A stretch of 64,000 nucleotides of DNA, from NCBI GenBank assembly GCA_003602285.1, contig QZVU01000005.1, positions 206,412 through 270,411 of the forward strand. The letters run 5' to 3'. This document shows, piece by piece, positions 33,974 to 40,955 of the stretch. The position numbers were made by a program, and so were the translations under genes. The notes beneath the pieces are model-generated. The model was not told where the DNA came from and did not search any database. It worked only from the letters and a program-made list of their open reading frames with translations. Source of the DNA: Arthrobacter frigidicola. GTDB lineage: Bacteria; Actinomycetota; Actinomycetes; Actinomycetales; Micrococcaceae. Each line of letters begins with the position of its first letter. Within the stretch, counting starts at the first letter, position 1.

Positions 33974-34900
33974 ATGAAAGCGATGACTTACAGTCAGTAC
34001 GGAAGTCCGGATGTCCTTGAACTGACCGAGCAACCCATGCCCAAGGTCGGGCCTGGAATGGTGCTGGTGAAGGTGAAAGCGGCGTCAGTCAACCCTGTCG
34101 ATTGGAAGATCATTGCGGGCTACCTCGATCCGATCATGGACGTCCAGTTCCCTGCCATTCCAGGCTGGGACGTGGCAGGCGTCGTGGAGTCCGTGGGCAT
34201 CGATGCCCCGCATTTCCAGCCCGGGGATGAAGTGGTCTCCTACGGACGCAAGGACTTCGTCCATGGCGGTAGCTTTGCCGAGTACATTGCCTTGCCCGAG
34301 CGGCTTGTGGCCCGAAAGCCGCAAACCCTGAGCTGGGAAGAGGCCGCGGGTCTTCCGCTCGCCGGACTGACCGCATACCAGGTCCTGACCCGGCTGGACG
34401 TCCAGCCGACAGATACGGTCCTGATCCATGGCGGAGCTGGTGGAGTGGGTTCGCTGGGGATCCAGATCGCGTTGGCAGCCGGCGCCCGGGTGATCGCAAC
34501 CGCCTCAGAAAAGAATCATGACTTCCTCCGCTCCCTCGGCGCCGAACCGGTCAGCTACGGAGAGGGTCTCGCGGAGCGGGTCCGGGCGCTGGCCCCCGGC
34601 GGCGTCGACGTCGTTGCAGACTTCGTAGGCGGCACCCTGGAGGCCACCCTGGCCGTCCTTGCCCCAAAGGGACGGCATGCCTCAATCGCAGACGACACGG
34701 TGGAGCAGCATGGTGGCACCTGGATGTGGGTGACCCCAATCGGGGCCGATCTGGAGCGCTTGTCGCACCTGGTGGATGAACGTCGGCTCACGGTCGAGGT
34801 TGCCGGGATCTTTCCGCTGGAGGACGCAGCCGAGGCATTGCGTTCGAACATGGAGGGCCACACCCGCGGGAAGATTATCGTAAGGATCGCCGCCGGCTGA
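33974..34900 (+). CDS. NADP-dependent quinone oxidoreductase (MDR)
   Basis: A 308-residue zinc-free MDR enzyme similar in layout to the one at 27779. Landmarks are MKAMTYSQYGSPDVLELTE, VKAASVNPVDWKIIAGYLD, the PAIPGWDVAGVVESVG loop and the cofactor motif VLIHGGAGGVGSLGIQIAL. It has no obvious ribosome-binding site; TCCTAAATT directly abuts the ATG. The neighbouring GDSL gene is convergent. It has no visible MerR palindrome, so it belongs to a different regulon. Confidence 0.88.
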   Translation: MKAMTYSQYGSPDVLELTEQPMPKVGPGMVLVKVKAASVNPVDWKIIAGYLDPIMDVQFPAIPGWDVAGVVESVGIDAPHFQPGDEVVSYGRKDFVHGGSFAEYIALPERLVARKPQTLSWEEAAGLPLAGLTAYQVLTRLDVQPTDTVLIHGGAGGVGSLGIQIALAAGARVIATASEKNHDFLRSLGAEPVSYGEGLAERVRALAPGGVDVVADFVGGTLEATLAVLAPKGRHASIADDTVEQHGGTWMWVTPIGADLERLSHLVDERRLTVEVAGIFPLEDAAEALRSNMEGHTRGKIIVRIAAG

Positions 34901-34955
34901 CCGGTACTTGGGCCCGCTTCGGTTGCAGTCGGATTGCTGTGTCGGCGTCCTTTGG

Positions 34956-36113
34956 TCATGGTGTTGCGAAAGGCCTTCCTGATCCAAAGACGCGATCAGC
35001 AAACCGGCGGCCGATCAGGTCATGAGCCTCGACATTTGGGTGTAGACCATCAGGAAGCGGCAAAGCAACCCCGTCCTCGGGCCCATACAGGTCAAGCCCG
35101 TCGAGGTAGTAGAGGTTCGCGTCATCCTCTCGGTCTCTGGAGATGGTGCGGAGCGCATCGCGGATGATTTCGAGAGTTAACCGCCCCTGCGCGGTGTCGC
35201 CTGGCGCGCCGGTGGCGACGAATTGCACGTGGTCGGTACCAAGGGACGCCGGGTCCACCGCAAGCGGCCCAGGAGTGCTCTCATGGATGCCGGCGAAAAG
35301 CGGCGACACCAGCAACAACGGCGTTTCGGGGTGACCATCTCGAATCGTGTCGAGAAAACCGTGAACGGCGGGCACGAAGGAACGCAGTCTCATTGAATCG
35401 AGATTGACGACGTTGATGCCGAGCTTCACGCTGATGAAGTCGGCAGGTGCATCACGAATGACGCGGGCCAGGAACGGGTCGACCAGGGCGCTGCCGCCGA
35501 ACCCCAAGTTGCGCAGCTGCACGGTTCCCGCCGTGCGTGCAGCAACAACAGGCCAAATCTCGGTAGGAGCGAGTGCGTTGGAGCCGTGGCTGATTGAGCT
35601 GCCATGATGCAGCCATATCTTGCCCATCCGATCATCGGTATGGAGCGGCGCGTCAGTGCGCAGGGCGATGATCTCGGCTGACTCGTTGTGCGGAAGCCAC
35701 ATCTCCACCCGCTTGAGGTCAGTGGAGAGTCCAGATATGACCGTGGCGTGATCGGGGCCAGAGTGAGCGCTCGATGAACCGGTTTGAAGGTCGATCTCCA
35801 GGCAATCACCTCCGCTGAGCTCATCACGAGCGTGAAGCATTCCGTCGATAACGACATCGACGCGACCGCGCGGACGGTCGGCGCCACGATAAGCGACGCG
35901 ACTCGGGTGCGTGATGAGCTCAATGCGGGAAGCTGTGGTCGTGAACGTGAGGTGCACGCCGGATGGCTGGCGCTCCATAGCCAGCAACTGCGGGTCGGGG
36001 AACTGGTGTCGCACCCAGGAAGGCAGTCGATGCGGGAGGACGCCGCGGTCGGTTTTTTCCAGTTCGGCGATGCCGTGAATGAGATCAGCCGTAAGAGCAG
36101 TGGACAGCATCAT
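34956..36113 (-). CDS. GDSL/SGNH hydrolase with SsfX3-like N-terminal domain
   Basis: A 385-residue esterase-type protein. The first 170 residues form a beta-rich accessory domain typical of SsfX3-like hydrolases. The nucleophile block is WLHHGSSISHGSNA (Ser in GSSIS, in place of GDSL), the oxyanion Gly/Asn blocks are GFGGSALVDPFLA and VKLGINVVN, and the Asp-x-x-His pair is in LPDGLHPNVEAH. It probably deacylates a sugar or glycosidic natural product. Its ATG overlaps the TetR stop at 36110 (ATGA), so the two genes are coupled. Confidence 0.87.
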   Translation of the reverse strand: MMLSTALTADLIHGIAELEKTDRGVLPHRLPSWVRHQFPDPQLLAMERQPSGVHLTFTTTASRIELITHPSRVAYRGADRPRGRVDVVIDGMLHARDELSGGDCLEIDLQTGSSSAHSGPDHATVISGLSTDLKRVEMWLPHNESAEIIALRTDAPLHTDDRMGKIWLHHGSSISHGSNALAPTEIWPVVAARTAGTVQLRNLGFGGSALVDPFLARVIRDAPADFISVKLGINVVNLDSMRLRSFVPAVHGFLDTIRDGHPETPLLLVSPLFAGIHESTPGPLAVDPASLGTDHVQFVATGAPGDTAQGRLTLEIIRDALRTISRDREDDANLYYLDGLDLYGPEDGVALPLPDGLHPNVEAHDLIGRRFADRVFGSGRPFATP

Positions 36114-36691
36114 GATGGAGTTCCTTCGGAAGGCCAGGTACTGAGAGCACGATCGAGGGCGTCGACGGCGGCAAGCCAGGATTCGTCTTGCCCGTCCGGG
36201 CGATGATTGAACACCTCAGACTCGCTCAGAATGAGGTATCCCCTCACCGTCGCTGCGACCAGACGCGCAGCGTGCACGAGCGCCGGCTCCGGCACCGGAT
36301 AGCCACGGATCACCGCAAGCATCAGCGCTGCCACCCCTGCCGCTTCTGGGGAGCGCGCGGTGTCCGGCGAAGCAACCCGTTGAAGTGCCGCCCACGCTCC
36401 AGGGCGCTGGGTTGCAAAGTTACGGTAGGCATCGACGAGGCCTTGGAGCGCGGCTTTCCCCGAGCGGCCAGCCAGTTCCTCACTGACCCGCGAAGCAAGC
36501 TCGCCCAGCGCGAGCCGGTGAACTGCATCGAGTAGCGCATCACGGCTTTTGACATGCTCGTAAAGGCTTGCCGGCTGCACACCAAGGTGTCGCGCGACGG
36601 CGGCTACGGTAACAGCGTCAAAACCAGTGCGGTCAGCGAGCGTTGCAGCAGCTGAGATAACAACATCGGAGGAGAGATTTGATCTGGGCAC
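36110..36691 (-). CDS. TetR family regulator with WHG-type C-terminal domain
   Basis: A 193-residue regulator. The DNA-binding domain has VISAAATLADRTGFDAVTVA then VARHLGVQPASLYEHVKSRD (residues about 12-52); the C-terminal half carries a RLVAATVRGYLILSESEVF segment in which the WHG signature of this subfamily degenerates to RGY. It is the first gene of a two-gene operon with the GDSL hydrolase. The 18-bp palindrome at 36709-36726, 17 bases upstream of its start, is the probable operator, so it likely represses itself and the hydrolase until a substrate-like ligand arrives. Confidence 0.9.
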   Translation of the reverse strand: MPRSNLSSDVVISAAATLADRTGFDAVTVAAVARHLGVQPASLYEHVKSRDALLDAVHRLALGELASRVSEELAGRSGKAALQGLVDAYRNFATQRPGAWAALQRVASPDTARSPEAAGVAALMLAVIRGYPVPEPALVHAARLVAATVRGYLILSESEVFNHRPDGQDESWLAAVDALDRALSTWPSEGTPS

Positions 36692-36708
36692 AGATCCATC
36701 CTACGGCA

Positions 36709-36726
36709 TGTAGGTTTCAACCTACA
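36709..36726. promoter_or_regulatory. Perfect TetR palindrome upstream of TetR/GDSL operon
   Basis: TGTAGGTT-TC-AACCTACA, 8-bp perfect arms, lies 17 bases upstream of the TetR start. A partial copy, CATAGGTT, follows at about 36730. It fits the size of a single TetR-dimer site. Confidence 0.75.
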
Positions 36727-36782
36727 CTCCATAGGTTGTGGGTGCGAGCAGCAGAATGCTGATCACCCTGCATCCGGAGGGT

Positions 36783-37448
36783 TCAGGAGCGCGGCAGCAC
36801 ACCTACGAGCGTCGCGATGAAGGCATCCTTCAGAGCGTCCCGCAGGTCCAGGTGAAGCACGCCGAGTGAGGGATCCTCCGCGTAGGCGGCGAGAAGGCTG
36901 GGCGGCGGAGGGACGTAGGACGACAGGGCGCCCGCCGTGACGAGACACATCAGGCAGAACAGTTGTGCGCCGTCGCCGAGCTCGGGCACGTGCGCGCGCA
37001 GGAGCTCGGACATGGTCGCGAGCTTCGCGAGGGAGGACCGCTTATGCCGCTTGACCACCTCAACCGACACGTTGTGCTCCAGGACACCTCCCTGCGCACC
37101 GAAGAGGTCGCACAGCACTACCCGGTCCGCCAAGGAGCGGCTGAGGATGTCGGCCAGCTGGCCCGCTCGTACCTCCGGCGCCGCGTGCGCGTCGATGCCC
37201 GCGGCCAGCTCTTCCGTCAGGTCGGCAAGCCAGTCCGCCAGAAAGTCATCGAGCAGTTCGAGCAGCACCGCCTCGCGCGACTCGAAGTACCGCAGGACAT
37301 TGGACTTGGCCAGGCCGACCCGCCGGCTGAGCTCGTTGAGGCTCAGGTCGGCCACGGGCATCTCGTTGAGCATCGCCGCCGCAGTGTCCAGAATTGCCCG
37401 GCGGCGCATTTCCCGTTGCTCTTCGTTTCGGGCGCGCTGGAAAGTCAT
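36783..37448 (-). CDS. TetR family transcriptional regulator
   Basis: A 221-residue repressor. The HTH reads ILDTAAAMLNEMPVADLSLN then ELSRRVGLAKSNVLRYFESR (residues about 18-60). The C-terminal half resembles the TetR_C family found beside SDR genes (MSELLRAHVPELGDGAQLFC). It is divergent from the SDR gene at 37547 and the three phased repeats between them are its likely binding sites. Confidence 0.9.
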   Translation of the reverse strand: MTFQRARNEEQREMRRRAILDTAAAMLNEMPVADLSLNELSRRVGLAKSNVLRYFESREAVLLELLDDFLADWLADLTEELAAGIDAHAAPEVRAGQLADILSRSLADRVVLCDLFGAQGGVLEHNVSVEVVKRHKRSSLAKLATMSELLRAHVPELGDGAQLFCLMCLVTAGALSSYVPPPPSLLAAYAEDPSLGVLHLDLRDALKDAFIATLVGVLPRS

Positions 37449-37466
37449 GCTGCCAGCCTAACTTAA

Positions 37467-37537
37467 AGACCGCCGGTCCCTTGACATCAGACCACCGGTC
37501 CCTTACGTTGGTATCGATAACAGACCGACAGTTTCTT
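37467..37537. promoter_or_regulatory. Three helically phased TetR repeats over the SDR promoter
   Basis: AGACCGCCGGTCCCTT (37467-37482), AGACCACCGGTCCCTT (37489-37504) and a weaker AGACCGACAGTTTCTT (37522-37537) start 22 and 33 bp apart, i.e. 2 and 3 helical turns. TTGACA (37481-37486) and TACGTT (37504-37509), 17 bp apart, form the promoter, with the second repeat filling the spacer. Confidence 0.75.
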
Positions 37538-37546
37538 AGGAGCATG

Positions 37547-38464
37547 ATGAGCGACACATGGACTGAACAACATATTCCCGATCAGGGCGGCCGTGTGGCC
37601 ATCGTGACCGGAGCCAACACCGGGCTGGGCTTCGAAACCGCCCGAATGCTCGCAGAGCGCGGCGCGGCGGTAGTCCTCGCGGTGCGCGACATCGAAAAGG
37701 GCAAGCAGGCAGCCGCCCGCATCGCCGGCGACGTCACCGTCCAAGCGCTCGACCTCACCTCGCTGGAATCGATCCGGTCCGCGGCGACCGAGTTGCGCGC
37801 CGCCCACCCACGTATCGACCTTCTCATCAACAATGCCGGCGTGATGTACACCCCGAAGCGGACCACGGCCGACGGGTTCGAGCTGCAGTTCGGTACCAAT
37901 CACCTCGGCCACTTTGCACTCACCGGCCTGTTGATGAGCCAGCTTCTTCCCGTCCCCGACTCCCGCATCGTGACGGTCAGCAGCGTCGGGCACCGCATCC
38001 GCGCCGCTATCCACTTCGACGACCTGCAGTGGGAGCATTCCTACAACCGCATCGGGGCTTACGGCCAGGCGAAGCTCGCCAACTTGATGTTCACTTACGA
38101 ACTGCAGCGCCGGCTCGCGCTGCATGGCACGACGGTGGCGGTGGCCGCGCACCCCGGTGTATCCAATACCGAACTGATGCGTAACTCACCTGCAGCGCTT
38201 CGGGTGCCACTGACCTGGCTCGCACCGCTGATCACCCAGAAGGCTGAGATGGGCGCCCTGCCTACCCTCCGAGCCGCTACCGATCCCACCGTGATCGGCG
38301 GCCAGTACTACGGTCCCGGCGGCCGGGGTGAGGTGCGCGGATATCCGACGCTGGTCACCTCCAGCACCGAGTCCCATGATCAGGTCACCCAGCAGCGCCT
38401 TTGGGCCGTTTCCGAGGAACTCACTGGCGTGACCTTTCCCCTGCCTGCACATTTGCCCAACTGA
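37547..38464 (+). CDS. SDR family oxidoreductase (retinol-dehydrogenase-like)
   Basis: A 305-residue atypically long SDR of the protochlorophyllide-reductase/retinol-dehydrogenase group. Motifs: VAIVTGANTGLGFETARML, LAVRDIEKGKQAA (the Arg favours NADP), DLLINNAGVMYTP, FGTNHLGHFALTGLL, catalytic IVTVSSVGHRI and AYGQAKLANLMF. AGGAG lies 4 bases before the second ATG at 37547, preferred over 37544. Its promoter is covered by the repeats thought to bind the divergent TetR. Substrate unknown. Confidence 0.9.
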   Translation: MSDTWTEQHIPDQGGRVAIVTGANTGLGFETARMLAERGAAVVLAVRDIEKGKQAAARIAGDVTVQALDLTSLESIRSAATELRAAHPRIDLLINNAGVMYTPKRTTADGFELQFGTNHLGHFALTGLLMSQLLPVPDSRIVTVSSVGHRIRAAIHFDDLQWEHSYNRIGAYGQAKLANLMFTYELQRRLALHGTTVAVAAHPGVSNTELMRNSPAALRVPLTWLAPLITQKAEMGALPTLRAATDPTVIGGQYYGPGGRGEVRGYPTLVTSSTESHDQVTQQRLWAVSEELTGVTFPLPAHLPN

Positions 38465-38467
38465 TCC

Positions 38468-38626
38468 ATGTCAAGCGGCATCGACTTCCCGCTGGAACTG
38501 CGCACCCAAGCACTCGCCCGCATCGGTCAGGTACTGCGCGACCGCGGGCTGTGGAACAGCCGGCAGCTCATTGACCCGGTCTGGATAGACCGGAGGCTGA
38601 GGCGGTGGCCCGCGGGAAGCTGCTGA
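38468..38626 (+). CDS. Short reading frame of unknown status
   Basis: A 52-codon frame (MSSGIDFPLELRTQALARIG...) starts 4 bases after the SDR stop, so it could be read by coupling, but it has no ribosome-binding site of its own. It is rich in Arg and Trp and could be the remnant of a longer gene cut off next to the decayed transporter. I do not recognise a family. Confidence 0.25.
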   Translation: MSSGIDFPLELRTQALARIGQVLRDRGLWNSRQLIDPVWIDRRLRRWPAGSC

Positions 38627-38633
38627 CGTTCCG

Positions 38634-39639
38634 CTAGCGCTGGTTCTGTGGGCGGGCGGTGACCATGACGGTGACGATGAGAGCGGCGGCGGCGAGGATG
38701 AGCGCTCCGCTACTGAGGGCCGTAGCATAACCGTCGACGATGGCTTGGCTGGCAGCGGACACCGCACCGGTGTCGCCTGCTGGGCGGGCCGCGTAAAGGT
38801 TGGCCAGGGCGCCCGGCAGCCGGCCTTCTGTGGTGGTGACGCTGATCGTCGACAGTGCCGCGATGCCGACGGCAACGCCGATCTGTTGCGCCGCATTGAG
38901 CAGTGCCGAAGCGATGCCAGAGTCTTCGGGGCGGACGTCGGTGACGGCCATGAGGGTCAGGGGCACGAAGCTCAGCCCGAATCCGAAGGCGACGGCGAAA
39001 ATGCCGCCCATAAGGTGCTCGAGGTAGCCGGAGTCCGGGGTGATGGTCGACAGCCACAGGATCGCGACGGTCGAGATGAGGGTTCCTGCCTCGGACACGA
39101 CACGGGGCGCGAGTCGGACGACGACTTTCGAGGCGATGCCGGCGCCGAAGGGAAGCCAGGCCAGCCCGGTGCGGACGGCGTCGTACTCGAGGATGTGCTG
39201 CATATAGAGGGTCAGCAGGTAGAACCTGCCCATGGGACCGAAGCTGATGAAAAGCATGCCCAGGTAGGAGCCGGCGCGGCTGCGGTCCCTGAATCAGAAC
39301 CGGGCCGGCCGGGGCGAGTCCTGCAACAAGAGAGGACAGCGTGAACAAGCCGATGCCGATCTGCAGGACTCTGCGGCGGGCGAGGAGATCACCGAGCCTG
39401 CCGCCGAACAGCAATAAGCCACCGAACGCCAGGATGTAGGCGTTGATCACCCAGTGCACGCTTGCGGGAGTGATTCCGAGCTCGTTTTGGATCGACGGCA
39501 GCGCGATGTTTGCGATTGAGTCGTCGAGCACCAGCATCAGCTGGGCACTGGCAACCACCAGCAGGGCCAGTCCAAGACGCCGGTTGGTCCCGGCCTTCTG
39601 TCCGCCGATTGGCGGTGGGGCGTAGGGCTTCGTAGACAT
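38634..39639 (-). pseudogene. MFS (DHA2-type) transporter with an internal deletion and frame change
   Basis: The N-terminal part reads from ATG 39639 through two to three transmembrane helices (LLVVASAQLMLVLDDSIANI, VHWVINAYILAFGGLLLFGG, a cytosolic GRLGDLLARRR loop, then LSSLVAGLAPAGPVLI). At about 39290 the frame changes and the sequence jumps to FRDRSRAGSYLGMLFISFG, which in intact DHA2 exporters lies at about helix 8; it then runs to a stop at 38634. About 150 residues and one frame are therefore missing. The remaining product would be inactive. Intact relatives have 14 helices and about 470 residues. Confidence 0.85.
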
Positions 39640-39745
39640 GTTGTTCTCAGGGCGGCCTGGCAGGCAAGATGAGTGCAGAAGCTGGGTAGCTGCCGCGCGC
39701 TTCCCGTCCGCCTTGGCAGTTTGTTGCAAATGAGATGGAGTTCTA

Positions 39746-40642
39746 GTGCGGATACTTATTGTTGGGGCCGGAGCCACGGGTGGTGCGTTCGGGACCCTGT
39801 TGCAGGAAGCAGGACGGGACGTCACCTACCTCGTCCGCGAACGCAAAGCCAACACGCTGCGCCGGGACGGTCTACGGTTCGTGTCCCCCGACGCCGACCG
39901 AACCCATCCAGTACAGGTCATCACGGGCGCGGATACGCCGTCGGCCTTCGACCTCGTGCTCATCACTGTTAAGGCGACAGGGTTCTCCGCCGCGATCTCC
40001 GACGTCCACCCATTCATTGGAGAGCGCACGCGCATCCTTCCGGTCCTCAACGGCATGGCGCACATCGACCAGCTGCAAGCGACGTATCCCGGACAGGTAC
40101 TGGGCGGTCTGGCCCGCATCGTGGCGACCCTCGACAAGGACGTCGTCCACCAGAAGACGCCGATGAACTCACTCATGGTGGGCTCCCTGACAGACGCTCC
40201 GGTTCCGCACGACATCCGCGAGGCGCTCCACGTTCCCGGCATCGACTTCTCCGTCACCGATGACGTAATGGGCGCTCTTTGGGACAAGTGGGCATTCATC
40301 GCCGCTGCCAGCGTCATCAACTGCCTGTTCCGTGCCCCCATCGGCCCAGTTCTCGCCGTCGGCGGCGAGGGCGCGATCCGTGCAGCGGTCGAGGAACTCG
40401 AGGCTGTCGCCACACGGGCAGGACATCCTGTGTCGGATCCGGCGCACCGACAGGCAGTGGCCCTGCTGACCGAACCGGGATCGTCATTCACCACATCGCT
40501 GTACCGCGACCTCGCGACGGGACTGCCCTCGGAGGTCGATCACATCCTCGGGGACTACGCGCTGCGCGCCCAGGCGCTGCAGCAGGCCACACCGCTCCTC
40601 GACCTGGCACTGATCGCGATCCACGCAAACCTCTTGAAATGA
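39746..40642 (+). CDS. panE: Ketopantoate reductase family protein (2-dehydropantoate 2-reductase)
   Basis: A 298-residue NADPH-dependent ApbA/PanE-type protein. The cofactor loop is MRILIVGAGATGGAFGTLL; then LVLITVKATGFSAAI, RILPVLNGMAHIDQL (catalytic Asn region) and the C-terminal MGALWDKWAFIAAASVINCL with the conserved Lys and Asn, and GLPSEVDHILGDY with the Glu. PanE makes pantoate for coenzyme A, but paralogues beside accessory oxidoreductases may reduce other 2-keto acids; no pan gene is nearby, so the symbol is tentative. A GTG start follows GGAG. Confidence 0.8.
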   Translation: MRILIVGAGATGGAFGTLLQEAGRDVTYLVRERKANTLRRDGLRFVSPDADRTHPVQVITGADTPSAFDLVLITVKATGFSAAISDVHPFIGERTRILPVLNGMAHIDQLQATYPGQVLGGLARIVATLDKDVVHQKTPMNSLMVGSLTDAPVPHDIREALHVPGIDFSVTDDVMGALWDKWAFIAAASVINCLFRAPIGPVLAVGGEGAIRAAVEELEAVATRAGHPVSDPAHRQAVALLTEPGSSFTTSLYRDLATGLPSEVDHILGDYALRAQALQQATPLLDLALIAIHANLLK

Positions 40643-40955
40643 CACCGTGCGATCACCACGGTGATGTCAATTCAGTTGAAGGGGTCCGAGTTCATCAGGG
40701 GGGCTTGCGTCGGGGCGGGATGCCGAATCCGGCTCAGCTCCCGAGGCACCGCTGAACTTATGGCAGGCGCTGTCTTGGTATGCGCTGTGTGCTCGGATTC
40801 CCATGGCTGCGGCGTCCCTCGGGCCTACTGCATACTCCTCGCTGGGCGAGTCTGCGCCGTAGCCCGAAATGTCCCAGTAACTTTCCCTTCTGGACCGGTG
40901 GCACTGGCTATCCTTCTCTGAAACGACAACCTCCTCGCCATGGAATTGGGGCTTG
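40643..40955. other. Intergenic region upstream of the large LuxR gene
   Basis: About 313 bases with no clear gene, repeat or hairpin. It is expected to hold the promoter of the LuxR-type gene. Confidence 0.4.
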
